In this document: one piece after another, positions 7,499 through 14,819 of the stretch
Numbering within the stretch: the stretch's first letter is position 1
Layout: each line of letters starts with the position of its first letter
Origin: Deltaproteobacteria bacterium UBA6601
GTDB lineage: Bacteria > Myxococcota_A > UBA796 > UBA9615
Length of the DNA: 27,603 nucleotides
Assembly: GCA_002433485.1 (NCBI GenBank)
Contig: DJIF01000132.1
Coordinates: 60,115 to 87,717, forward strand
Direction: 5' to 3'
Notes under the pieces: generated by a model
Seen by the model: the letters and a program-made list of their open reading frames with translations, nothing else
Database searches by the model: none
What the model was told of the DNA's origin: nothing
Program-made: the position numbers and the translations under genes

Positions 7499-8779
7499 TC
7501 AGCTGCCCCTGAAACAGCGGCTGATGAGTGAGATGTGGTCCAGTTCATGGGGTGCCAGCGGCATCTTCTCAGCATTGACCGGGACTTCGAGGCCGCTTAA
7601 CTCGACCGCCTTGCCGACGAGTTCGTCTGCGGCGATCTGGATGGGTACGCAACCTTGACCTTCTAGGCCCTTTACTTCGCTCAGCGATTTGGTTCCCGGA
7701 AAGGCCATGGCGCAGAGGAACAAAGGCTCCTCTGCAGCGGCCATGTAGCGTAGCTTGAAGGCGCCCTTTGCGTTGGTCATTACTACTGCCCTGGGGTCTT
7801 CCTGGCTGCCTTCCTGGTCGAGAATTGGGCTCGCTGCTGCGGCCACCATGAAAGATGCGCCCTTCAATTCGGGCGCCACGATGTTGCCGCTTAGGGTGCG
7901 CTGTACGCGGCTTTTACTCAGGGTGCTGTCTTGCAGGTCGCTGCCGCTGATCACCAGGAGCTTGCTGCGCAGCGGCACCGGCTTGAGCGTCAGGTCCCCG
8001 TATGCTGCCCCTTCTTTGCCGCTCTTGAGGGGCTTGTCGAGACAGCTGGCCACCCGGATGCCCTGGAACTGGCCCAGGTTGGCAGGCCACACCGCGCAAA
8101 GGTGCAGCTCACTGGCTGAGCTGGTGAGGTTGAGGTTGAACTGACTGTCGACTCCTGAGCTGAAACCGTGGACCTTAACGATGGTGCCGGCGGTCCATTG
8201 GGAGATCGGCCGGTCCACGGCCACAACTGCCCAGTGCTGCTGAACTCCGCCCTCATCAGGAAAGGCGCCGGTCTCAACGCTGCCTGAGAATCGGTAGCTG
8301 TAGTCGCTGCCCGCGGCGGCTCGCTGCCAACAAAGACCTACCGCGGATTCATTGGCCGGTTCGCCGTCGGGCATGACGCCTTCGGTTCCTGCTGGACCCT
8401 CTTCACCAGCCTTCCAGCCGCCACCTTCGGGAGTCGCGACCGTGCCGTTGGGTGCCAGCCCTTCGCCGCCTTCAGGGCCTACCTCGCCTTCTTTCCAGCC
8501 AGCTCCTGATGGCAGCTCTTCCGCGCTGTTGGGGGCCAGCCCTTCGCTACCTTCAGGGCCTTCTTGGCCCTTGGCGTATCCGCCTCCCGCTGGCAGGCGC
8601 TTGTTCTTGTTTCCTTCGTTAGCAGCGCCGGCCGCAGCGATCTCTGCTTCGCTCTTGAATTGCTGGCCGCTGGGCGCCTCAACCTTTTCGACACCCTTGC
8701 CCCACTGCAGGTAGGAGACGATGACCACTCCAATGAGCAGCGCTATGGCGGCGGTGCGGATCGCGGTTTCCGTGGACAT
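7499..8779 (-). CDS. Membrane-anchored protein with three 27-residue Gly/Glu repeats
   Basis: This is a 426-residue protein. ATG 8779-8777 is chosen because GGAG lies eight bases upstream. The frame is open back to GTG 8827, which has no such site. A single helix (about 8-24) is followed by a short charged stretch. Three repeats then start at residues 63, 90 and 117 with an exact 27-residue period (P-x-G-x-G-W-x-x-G-E-x-G-P-E-G-x-E-G-L-A-P-N-G). The remaining part (about 145-426) looks beta-rich, with several Leu/Val-alternating strands and few Cys. I do not recognise it as a known family. It lies between carbamoyltransferase A and the Cys-rich protein in one operon, so an envelope or periplasmic role linked to the modified product is possible but unproven. 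Confidence 0.78.
   Translation of the reverse strand: MSTETAIRTAAIALLIGVVIVSYLQWGKGVEKVEAPSGQQFKSEAEIAAAGAANEGNKNKRLPAGGGYAKGQEGPEGSEGLAPNSAEELPSGAGWKEGEVGPEGGEGLAPNGTVATPEGGGWKAGEEGPAGTEGVMPDGEPANESAVGLCWQRAAAGSDYSYRFSGSVETGAFPDEGGVQQHWAVVAVDRPISQWTAGTIVKVHGFSSGVDSQFNLNLTSSASELHLCAVWPANLGQFQGIRVASCLDKPLKSGKEGAAYGDLTLKPVPLRSKLLVISGSDLQDSTLSKSRVQRTLSGNIVAPELKGASFMVAAAASPILDQEGSQEDPRAVVMTNAKGAFKLRYMAAAEEPLFLCAMAFPGTKSLSEVKGLEGQGCVPIQIAADELVGKAVELSGLEVPVNAEKMPLAPHELDHISLISRCFRGS
8363..8593 (-). repeat. Three tandem 81-base coding repeats (27 residues each)
   Basis: The repeats lie inside the gene at 7499-8779, at residues 63-85, 90-112 and 117-139 plus four-residue variable spacers. The G-P-E-G-x-E-G-L-A-P-N core is nearly identical in copies one and two and diverges in copy three (G-P-A-G-T-E-G-V-M-P-D). 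The DNA copies are also similar, which suggests duplication within the gene. Confidence 0.8.
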
Positions 8780-8830
8780 TTCAGCAACTCCAGTACGGGG
8801 ACGGTAAAGGCTTGAAGAAACTACCACGCC

Positions 8831-10543
8831 TCAGACCTTTTCCATCTCCGGTAGCTCAGGGCCCGTATGGCTTGCTTCCTGGCGTACCAGGAAGGGACCG
8901 GCCACCAGCACATCGATGCCGCTGGTGGTGAAGGCTCGTACCGCATCTTCCGGGCTGCAAACGATGGGCTCACGGTGGAGGTTGAACGAGGTGTTCACCA
9001 GGTCCGGGCAGCCGGAGCGCTCATGGTAGAGGGAAAGTAGGCGATAGAAGGATGGATTCTCTGCTTCGTGCAGTAGCTGGGGGCGGGCTGTACCGTCCAC
9101 ATGAACTACTGCGGGGCTGCTCTTCTTGAAGTGCTCGCTGGCATCGAAGGTTACCGTCATGTAGCGCCCGGCCAGCTCCCCACCTGCGGTTCCTTCAAAG
9201 CAGTGCTGGGTGTGCTCAGCCAGGCATACCGGCGCGAATGGCATGAATTCGGAACGGCCCAGCCGTTGATTTAGCCACTGGTTTACCGCGGGCTCGGTGG
9301 TCCCGTACATGATCGTGCGGTTGCCCAGGGCTCGCAGACCGTACTCCATCCGCCCGCTGTAGCGGGCTACTACTTTGCCGTCGAGTAATGCGTCAACTGC
9401 GGCGGCCTCAATGTCGGCTGGCTGTTCCGGCTTAAGGCCAGCCTTGCTGAGCGCACTGGCAATGCGCTCGTCGTCATAGCCCGGCCCCAGGTAGATGCTC
9501 TCAAGCTTGGCACTATCGACCAGCCCTTGTTGCCGCAGCCAGTACAGCCCTGCCCCCATGGAGATGCCTTGGTCGGTCATCGCCGGATGGACGAAGATGC
9601 GGTCTACTTCGGGAAGCTCCAGGATTTTCTGGTTGACCACCACGTTGGCGAAGGTACCGCCGGCCATCACCACACTGCGCAGCCCGGTTGCCCGCAACGC
9701 ATTTTGAACGTAGGCCACCATCACATCTTCGAGGCGCTTCTGGCAGGCAGCGGCGATATTCTTCGGGTCGTGCTGCTGCAGCTCCGCGTAGTTGCCCCTA
9801 CGCCGGGTCCGACCCATAAGGCCGGGGGTGACGAAGCCCGTTCCCTCCTTGTTGAGGGCGAACAGCCTCTCCATGATCGGGTAGCAGGGTTGTGGGTCCC
9901 CGTAGGCGCTCAGCCCGGTGACTTTGCCGGCGAGCAGGTTGTGGTAGCCGAGCAGCTGAGCGATTTCACCGTAGAATTGCCCCGGTGAGTGGCGAGCAGA
10001 AGTGCCATAAAGGAAGTCAGCGCGGCCGCTGCGACAGGCGAACACCTTTGAGCTGAAGCCGTCTCCCATGTTGTCGGCAGTTACTGCCAGCGCATCTTCA
10101 AAGCCGCTGCACATCCAGCCGGAGTAGGCGTGGGCGGTGTGATGGTCGACAAATTCTGCCAACTGCGGGAAGCGGCGCTTCATCAGGCTGCCGCTTACCG
10201 TTTTGGTCGCTTTTGCCAACAGTCCGCCACGACTGAGCTGATGCTGGACGTATAGCCAGGCCTTGTGTTTGGCACCGAAGTAGTCGTGCTCACCTTCCGG
10301 GAGCATGCCTCTGGCGATGCGAGGGAGGAAGTGAGTGGGGTTGGCGGGCAGGATCACATCAACCTCATCGATGGCGATGCCGGCGTGCTCCAGGCAGGCC
10401 TGCACCGCCAGGCCTGGGAAGCCTGCTGCAAAACGCTTGCGAGCCAGCCGTTCCTCGGCGACCGCGAACACTGCTACGCCGTTCTCGAATAGGGTGGCGT
10501 TGGCGTTGCTGTCCTCGTGAATGGACAGCAGCCAGCGGGGCAT
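8831..10543 (-). CDS. Carbamoyltransferase A (NodU/CmcH family)
   Basis: This is a 570-residue protein, a normal family length. The family transfers a carbamoyl group from carbamoyl phosphate, via carbamoyl-AMP, to a hydroxyl of a sugar or natural product. The N-terminal Kae1-like half contains the metal-binding motif H-H-T-A-H-A (residues 134-139), A-E-E-R-L-A-R-K-R and a Gly-rich M-A-G-G-T-F-A-N. The C-terminal YrdC-like half shows R-M-E-Y-G-L-R-A-L-G-N-R, S-E-F-M-P-F-A-P, H-V-D-G-T-A-R and L-V-N-T-S-F-N-L-H-R-E-P-I-V. All the key blocks are intact. ATG 10543 is chosen because the family N-terminus (W-L-L-S-I-H-E-D-S-N-A-N-A) begins there. AAGG lies before it, ten bases after the stop of the 90-residue membrane protein. 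Acceptor unknown; a surface glycan is the simplest guess from neighbours. Confidence 0.93.
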   Translation of the reverse strand: MPRWLLSIHEDSNANATLFENGVAVFAVAEERLARKRFAAGFPGLAVQACLEHAGIAIDEVDVILPANPTHFLPRIARGMLPEGEHDYFGAKHKAWLYVQHQLSRGGLLAKATKTVSGSLMKRRFPQLAEFVDHHTAHAYSGWMCSGFEDALAVTADNMGDGFSSKVFACRSGRADFLYGTSARHSPGQFYGEIAQLLGYHNLLAGKVTGLSAYGDPQPCYPIMERLFALNKEGTGFVTPGLMGRTRRRGNYAELQQHDPKNIAAACQKRLEDVMVAYVQNALRATGLRSVVMAGGTFANVVVNQKILELPEVDRIFVHPAMTDQGISMGAGLYWLRQQGLVDSAKLESIYLGPGYDDERIASALSKAGLKPEQPADIEAAAVDALLDGKVVARYSGRMEYGLRALGNRTIMYGTTEPAVNQWLNQRLGRSEFMPFAPVCLAEHTQHCFEGTAGGELAGRYMTVTFDASEHFKKSSPAVVHVDGTARPQLLHEAENPSFYRLLSLYHERSGCPDLVNTSFNLHREPIVCSPEDAVRAFTTSGIDVLVAGPFLVRQEASHTGPELPEMEKV

Positions 10544-10553
10544 AGCCTTGGCT

Positions 10554-10826
10554 TCAGCCACTGGAGCCACTCCGTCTGCGGTGTGCGAGCAAGCACACTG
10601 CAAGCACCACTGTAGAGGTGGCGGTGATCCCAGTGGGGTGGATGTGCGTGTCGAGCAGGATGGCCAGGGAGAAGTGCAGCAGCGGTAGCACCAGCAGGCC
10701 CAGACCGAGACCCAGGCTGGACAGCGCCAGCGGCTCGCGCTCATCGAATAACACGAAGGCGAGGGCCAGACCTGGGAGCAGGGTTCCGTAAGCGAACAAC
10801 AGCAGACCCGAGAGCAGCGACATCAT
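10554..10826 (-). CDS. Small membrane protein resembling the N-terminal module of the GT-C paralogues
   Basis: This is a 90-residue, very hydrophobic protein with about three helices and a basic end (R-R-R). ATG 10826 or ATG 10823 may be the start. It carries L-L-P-G and then the pattern L-G-x-G-x-x-V-L-P-L-x-x-F...T-x-I-H-P. The N-terminal 95-110 residues of the GT-C proteins at 3734 and 21794 show the same order: a hydrophobic helix ending in L-L-L-P-G, a short loop, a helix pair and an Arg-rich end. It may therefore be a free-standing copy of that module. The stop lies ten bases before carbamoyltransferase A, so the two are probably made together. A SxtJ-like partner of carbamoyltransferases was considered as an alternative, but no specific motif supports it. 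Confidence 0.68.
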   Translation of the reverse strand: MMSLLSGLLLFAYGTLLPGLALAFVLFDEREPLALSSLGLGLGLLVLPLLHFSLAILLDTHIHPTGITATSTVVLAVCLLAHRRRSGSSG

Positions 10827-11006
10827 TGGCCCGCAGTCTAGCCCGGATCCCGGGCGGTCGCCTGCCAGGACTGTTGTTCTCTGCTGGGTTGGGGGAAGCG
10901 GCCAGGTTGAGGTCCTGCTGACTGCTGCTGTCCTGTCTCGTGCGCCCGGACCTGGTCAGCGGTCACTACCGGAGGCTGCTACGATGCTCTGCAAGGAGTC
11001 TGGGCC
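10827..11006. other. Divergent intergenic region between carbamoyltransferase A operon and IscU-like operon
   Basis: This 180-base gap must hold promoters for both directions. A short perfect inverted repeat is present at 10841-10855 (GCCCGG, three-base loop, CCGGGC). A weak -10-like TACGAT lies at 10980-10985 for the plus strand, without a convincing -35. No small gene was seen. Confidence 0.5.
10993..10998 (+). promoter_or_regulatory. Ribosome binding site for TTG start
   Basis: AAGGAG ends eight bases before TTG 11007. It supports the unusual TTG start of the IscU-like gene. ATG 10984, in another frame, is not the start of a convincing protein. Confidence 0.65.
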
Positions 11007-11384
11007 TTGGATACTCGCCTCTACACGCGCACGGTCGTTGATCACTTTTGGAATCCACGCAACCTCAGGGCGATGGCAGACGCCAGCGCTGAGGGCCGAG
11101 CCATTAATCGCGCCTGCTCGGATGTGGTGCGTCTGTTCATCAAAGTCGAAGAGGGGCGCATCGTTGACTCAAGCTTTCAGGCTCAGGGATGCGTAGCCTG
11201 TGTTGCGGCGGCGAGCATGACCACTGAGCTGGTGAAGGGGCGAAGTGTCGGTATGCAGGGCGACGTCCTTGGTGAGGAGGAGGTCGTCGAGGCTCTGGGC
11301 GGTCTGCCGCCTAAGAAGGTTGAGTGTTCGGTGATCGCGCCCAACGCTCTGCGTGCTGCCCTTGAGAGCTTCCGCGGTCAGTAG
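11007..11384 (+). CDS. IscU/NifU N-terminal-type Fe-S scaffold-like protein
   Basis: This is a 125-residue protein, the normal length for IscU. It begins with T-R-L-Y-T-R-T-V-V-D-H-F-x-N-P-R-N, as in the family. The three scaffold Cys are present: C37 in A-C-S-D (with D39), C62 in Q-G-C-V-A-C and C107 in V-E-C-S. The His that normally precedes the third Cys is Glu here, C62 is followed by an extra C65, and the usual C-G-D is C-S-D. IscU proteins build [2Fe-2S] or [4Fe-4S] clusters and pass them on. No cysteine desulfurase, HscA/B or ferredoxin is nearby, so this is an orphan copy. A client could be the radical SAM protein or the PP-loop enzyme in this locus. TTG start with a good AAGGAG. First gene of a four-gene operon. 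Confidence 0.88.
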   Translation: MDTRLYTRTVVDHFWNPRNLRAMADASAEGRAINRACSDVVRLFIKVEEGRIVDSSFQAQGCVACVAAASMTTELVKGRSVGMQGDVLGEEEVVEALGGLPPKKVECSVIAPNALRAALESFRGQ

Positions 11385-11396
11385 CTGGCGGTTCCC

Positions 11397-12089
11397 TTGA
11401 AGTTAAGCGTTGTCCTTGCAGCCCACAACGAGGCAGAGTCCATCGAAGCGGTACTGACATCGCTTGCCGAGGTGGTTGATGCGGCTGAGGTGATTGTGGT
11501 TGACGACGGCTCCTCGGATCTCACCGCCGATCTCGCCGAGCGGGCCGGCGCCACAGTCCTTCGCTGCACTCCTAATCGGGGCAAGGGAGCGGCCATGCGG
11601 GAAGGCATAGCGGCCAGCCGTGGGGAGTGGCTGATCTTTCTCGATGCAGACGGCCAGGATGACCCTCACGACATTCCACGCTTGCTCGCAGAGGCGGGCG
11701 ATGAAGTTGGATTGGTTAATGGCTCGCGCTTCTTAGGTACCTTGCTGCCTGGCTCCATTCACCCGCTGAATCGGGTTGCTAATCAGGCTTTGACTGCCTT
11801 GCTATCACTGCTGTTTGGGCGTCGCATTACCGACAGTCAGGCTGGATTTCGCTTGATTCGTGGTGACCTGGCCCGTTCGATGGCCTTGCGCTCCGATGAG
11901 TATGAGTTCGAGACGGAAGTCCTGGCTAAGGCGCTCTGCAGTGAGCTTGCGGTGGTTGAGGTACCTGTTACCCGTCATCCTCGTAGCGGCGGCCGCACCG
12001 ACTTTCGGCGGATTCACAATGGTCTGCGCATTCTGCGCACGATGCTGCGGGAGCGGGCAATGGCTTCGCTCTCTTCAACCAGGAGTTAG
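11397..12089 (+). CDS. GT2-family glycosyltransferase, polyprenyl-phosphate hexose synthase-like
   Basis: This is a 230-residue protein. It has the GT-A/GT2 motifs V-V-L-A-A-H-N-E-A, V-D-D-G-S-S-D (D36, D37) and the metal-binding D-A-D-G-Q-D-D-P (D83, D85). N-R-G-K-G-A-A-M-R and D-S-Q-A-G-F-R-L follow, then E-Y-x-F-E-T-E. This set is typical of dolichyl/undecaprenyl-phosphate mannose or glucose synthases. It has no C-terminal membrane helices, so it is of the short, soluble DPM1 type. TTG start; an in-frame stop (the end of the IscU-like gene) lies just upstream, which limits the choices. Expected to charge the polyprenyl phosphate used by the GT-C proteins, the nearest of which follows directly. 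The sugar is not predictable. Confidence 0.9.
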   Translation: MKLSVVLAAHNEAESIEAVLTSLAEVVDAAEVIVVDDGSSDLTADLAERAGATVLRCTPNRGKGAAMREGIAASRGEWLIFLDADGQDDPHDIPRLLAEAGDEVGLVNGSRFLGTLLPGSIHPLNRVANQALTALLSLLFGRRITDSQAGFRLIRGDLARSMALRSDEYEFETEVLAKALCSELAVVEVPVTRHPRSGGRTDFRRIHNGLRILRTMLRERAMASLSSTRS

Positions 12090-12093
12090 GGCT

Positions 12094-13704
12094 CTGCCAA
12101 CCGCCCTCCAGCTACGCGTCTTGCTGCTGATCACGGGACTCACCTTCGTGGTCGCCTTGCTGCGCTTCGATGGTCCGGCCAAGGGCTACTGGGACACCTA
12201 CATCACCGCTCCGGCGATGTTCATGAATCGTCAGCCGGTGGACTTCGTGTTGAAGGACGGCAGCCCGGCCTGGGACGTGCAACTCAAGGGCTCTTTGCCC
12301 GATGATCTGGTGGATAAGAGCAGCTTTGGGATCATCACGAAGGACCAGCGTATCGGCGCGCCGATTGTGGCGGCGCCGCTGTTCGCAGCCTTTGGCTTGT
12401 TCGGTTTTCGCCTGCTTTTTGCCTTGACGGTTGCGCTGCTCATTCCAGCCACTGTGCTCGCTGTGCGGGGTACGATGGCGGGTGGAGCGGGGCCACCAGC
12501 TTACGGTTCTCGCCCTGCCGCCGACAGCAGTGCCGGCTTTGCTCATGAACGTGATGCCTGGTCAGCCCTGGCGGCGGGTACCTTGCTGGCATGGAACCCC
12601 TATGTGTTGAGTGTTGATCGGCTTAACGCCAACCTGATCGTGTTACCGATGGGTTTATTGTTGTTGTGGCTGATGGGTCGCCAACGCATTTCCTGGCTCG
12701 GCCTTGGCTTGCTGTTTGGCGCCCTGGCCGGCATTCGTAACGAGGCGATTTGCTTCGTTCCAGCCATCTGCTTCTGGTTGCTGGTGGGCCGAGAGCGTGA
12801 GCAGGTGCCGTTCTCGCGGCGCTTCCTTCGTCTGTGCGCAGTGGGAGCGGCAACCGTAGTTGCCATGTTGCCGGTGTTCTATTGGAAGGCTTATGCCCTC
12901 GGTCACCCCTTTATGCACCCGAGCCAATACCCACACTTTCAGGGTTTCCGGCCCGAGTTTGTGCATTCGCTGCTGGGCTGGGAGTTTCGTTTCAATGGCT
13001 TGTTCAACTGGCCTTTCCACAGTGAGCTGGTTCGTACCCCGCACTTCGGCTACCCGACCTACCTGCTGTTCCCTCTGGTGACTGCCAGGGCTCTGGGTAT
13101 CGTCGGCACTGCTCTGGTCTTGGGAGGTGCATGGCGACTCTGGCTAGAGCGGCGCCCGCTGACCTTGCTGTTGGTGCTGTGGATGCTGCCGGTCTACCTG
13201 TTGTTCGGGCCCCAGGAGAACTGGGAGGAGGTCAAGATGACCTTCATGCTGTTGGCGTGGCCGCCTTTGTTCCTGTTTCTGGCGCGGGGCTTGAGTTGGG
13301 CCTCGCAGGTCATCGCTGCACCCGGCTGGCGGGCGCGCCTGCGCCTGCTCATGCTGGTTCTGCTGGTGGGTCTAGGAGTCGCCGCGATGGCTTCCGTTGA
13401 GGTTCCGCAGGATGAGCGCTGGTATGTGCGCTTCCCCAATGCGGACAGGCAGCAGAATCCTGCTGCCCAGGAGGGCCTTGCCGAGGGAGAAAGGAACGAC
13501 TGGAAGTACTTTCAGAGCTATGAGACTGAGGCTGAGATAGCCCGGGAACGTGCCAAGCTGGGAGCAGCCGCTTTGTTCCCTGCGAGCTATCTGCCCTTGG
13601 ACTGGGACTTCCGTCGCGAAGCTGAGGAGATCGGTGCTGAGCTTGGCGAGCGGGAGCTGCGGGTCCTGGAAATCTGGGGCTACATCTACGGGAGTCGTCG
13701 GTGA
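12094..13704 (+). CDS. GT-C-type polytopic membrane glycosyltransferase-like protein (paralogue 2, short form)
   Basis: About 536 residues. The core matches the proteins at 3734 and 21794: F-G-L-F-G-F-R-L-L-F, W-N-P-Y-V-L-S-V, G-I-R-N-E, the signature G-L-F-N-W-P-F...R-T-P...Y-P-T, and Q-E-N-W-E-E-V-K-M. Both extra parts of the paralogues are absent: the N-terminal L-L-P-G membrane module and the C-terminal beta domain with G-R-T-D-F. The tail after the last helix is short and Glu-rich. The start is uncertain. AGGAG at 12081-12085 lies eight bases before CTG 12094, which is adopted here; ATG 12019 (inside the GT2 gene) and TTG 12121 are alternatives. Probably uses the polyprenyl-phosphate sugar made by the GT2 gene. 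The stop overlaps the next start (GTGA). Confidence 0.83.
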   Translation: MPTALQLRVLLLITGLTFVVALLRFDGPAKGYWDTYITAPAMFMNRQPVDFVLKDGSPAWDVQLKGSLPDDLVDKSSFGIITKDQRIGAPIVAAPLFAAFGLFGFRLLFALTVALLIPATVLAVRGTMAGGAGPPAYGSRPAADSSAGFAHERDAWSALAAGTLLAWNPYVLSVDRLNANLIVLPMGLLLLWLMGRQRISWLGLGLLFGALAGIRNEAICFVPAICFWLLVGREREQVPFSRRFLRLCAVGAATVVAMLPVFYWKAYALGHPFMHPSQYPHFQGFRPEFVHSLLGWEFRFNGLFNWPFHSELVRTPHFGYPTYLLFPLVTARALGIVGTALVLGGAWRLWLERRPLTLLLVLWMLPVYLLFGPQENWEEVKMTFMLLAWPPLFLFLARGLSWASQVIAAPGWRARLRLLMLVLLVGLGVAAMASVEVPQDERWYVRFPNADRQQNPAAQEGLAEGERNDWKYFQSYETEAEIARERAKLGAAALFPASYLPLDWDFRREAEEIGAELGERELRVLEIWGYIYGSRR

Positions 13705-14486
13705 CTGAGGTCGGTGCAGCGCTGGCGGAGGGCGCGGTGCGAATCACCCTGTTGCGCACCTCCTGCCTGCTCATCGAGCACGCTGGTCGCACCGCAATAA
13801 CCGATCCCTGGTTTCGGCGCACTATGCGTGGCCTGCCCGTGTTTCGCAGGCCCGCTATTGCGGTGCGCGATTTGCCGCGAATCGACTATGTCTTTGCTTC
13901 ACATCTGCATCGAGATCACTTCCATCGAGCCGCAATTCGCGCCATGGCAAACCCTGAGATGGAGATCGTCGGGACGGTGGGCACCGCTGCCCACTGCCGC
14001 GCGCTGCAGCTACGAGCGGTGCATGATCTGGCCCCTTGGGAACAGGTTGAGGTGGGTCCATTTACGGTCTACGCGACTCCCTGCGAGCACACCGGTCCTG
14101 CCCCGGCAGAGGTCAACTTCATCATTGATCTGGGCGAGTTGCGCTTGTTCTTTGGCGGCGACTGCCGCTGGAGCAGTGCCTTCGCCGACATTGCTAGGCG
14201 CTTCCCGGGGATTGATGTCGCCATGTTGCCCATTGGTGGAACGCGTATCTTTGGGCGTCGAACGACCATGAATCCGGCGGACGCTGCCCGCGCAGCTGAG
14301 GTCTTGAAGCCCCGCTTCGTGATTCCAATTCATGAGGGTGGAGAGTGGCTGCCGGTGCCCCCGGCGAGCTGGCATCCTGGTCGCTTTGCTCACTTCCCTG
14401 GCGCGCTGGAGCGCAGTTCCTCCACGGCCCAGGCGCGGGTCCTTGAGCCGGGCGCCTCGGCCATCTTTATGCCTTCACCTCGGTAA
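13701..14486 (+). CDS. Metallo-beta-lactamase-fold hydrolase (UlaG/NAPE-PLD-like)
   Basis: This is a 261-residue protein with GTG start 13701, overlapping the stop of the GT-C gene by GTGA. All zinc ligands of the fold are seen: H68-x-H70-x-D72-H73 (S-H-L-H-R-D-H-F), H130 in C-E-H-T-G, D154 in G-G-D-C-R-W and H211 in I-P-I-H-E-G. The early D-P-W-F and the one-domain length match the broad UlaG/NAPE-PLD-like group, which cleaves lactones or phosphodiesters. The absence of a signal peptide puts it in the cytoplasm. Last gene of the IscU/GT2/GT-C operon, so its substrate may be a sugar-phosphate, nucleotide-sugar or lipid intermediate. It is convergent with the 106-residue protein gene, with 12 bases between the stops. 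Confidence 0.9.
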   Translation: MTEVGAALAEGAVRITLLRTSCLLIEHAGRTAITDPWFRRTMRGLPVFRRPAIAVRDLPRIDYVFASHLHRDHFHRAAIRAMANPEMEIVGTVGTAAHCRALQLRAVHDLAPWEQVEVGPFTVYATPCEHTGPAPAEVNFIIDLGELRLFFGGDCRWSSAFADIARRFPGIDVAMLPIGGTRIFGRRTTMNPADAARAAEVLKPRFVIPIHEGGEWLPVPPASWHPGRFAHFPGALERSSSTAQARVLEPGASAIFMPSPR

Positions 14487-14498
14487 CTGGTGGAGTGC

Positions 14499-14819
14499 TC
14501 AGGCAGCTTCCGGATTGGCCGGCGGGTCGTCCCAGTCTTCCGGCCACAAACCTTCGTCGATAGGACAGTATTCCTCTTCTTTGCGCAGCAGCCTGCTGGG
14601 CAGGTTGATGCCTTCTCGGGCGAGGATCTCTTTGAGCTCAGTACGAAACAGCTGGCCGTGAAAGTCACGCACCCGGCGTAGGTCTGGCCGGGGTAGCTCA
14701 GCCACCCGCAGCAGGGCCGCGACGGCGGTGTGATAGGTGCAGAATACGCCCAGCCCTGCCAGGTAACGGGGCAGTGAAATGGGCTTTCCGGCGTTTTTAC
14801 CTCCGCAGCAGCGTCCCAT
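14499..14819 (-). CDS. Small Cys-containing protein coupled to PP-loop ATPase, family not recognised
   Basis: This is a 106-residue protein. Its ATG shares one base with the TAA of the PP-loop gene (TAATG), so a fixed ratio of the two products is likely. The N-terminus is M-G-R-C-C-G-G-K-N-A-G-K-P-I. A mildly hydrophobic stretch (about 20-40) with C27 follows. The second half is charged, with C85 in Y-C-P-I-D. The segment E-I-L-A-R-E-G-I-N-L (64-73) resembles E-Y-F-A-R-K-G-V-N-L at the end of the PP-loop protein. The vicinal C4-C5 could carry sulfur or bind metal, but nothing proves this. I do not recognise the family. A partner subunit of the ATPase is the simplest reading of the gene order. 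Confidence 0.72.
   Translation of the reverse strand: MGRCCGGKNAGKPISLPRYLAGLGVFCTYHTAVAALLRVAELPRPDLRRVRDFHGQLFRTELKEILAREGINLPSRLLRKEEEYCPIDEGLWPEDWDDPPANPEAA

Noticed and set aside
8780..8827. GTG 8827 as start of the 27-residue-repeat protein
   Set aside because: ATG 8779 has a GGAG eight bases upstream and begins just before the membrane helix. GTG 8827 has no ribosome binding site.
10544..10744. N-terminal extension of carbamoyltransferase A
   Set aside because: The conserved family N-terminus begins at 10543. The extension lies over the 90-residue membrane protein in another frame.
10554..10826. SxtJ-type partner of carbamoyltransferase A
   Set aside because: The small membrane protein lies next to a carbamoyltransferase as SxtJ does, but the only sequence pattern I can see (L-L-P-G and helix pair) matches the GT-C N-terminal modules better.
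11860..12093. GT-C paralogue 2 starting at ATG 11860
   Set aside because: This would run through most of the C-terminal half of the GT2 gene, which is clearly coding. A start near 12094 fits the paralogue alignment.
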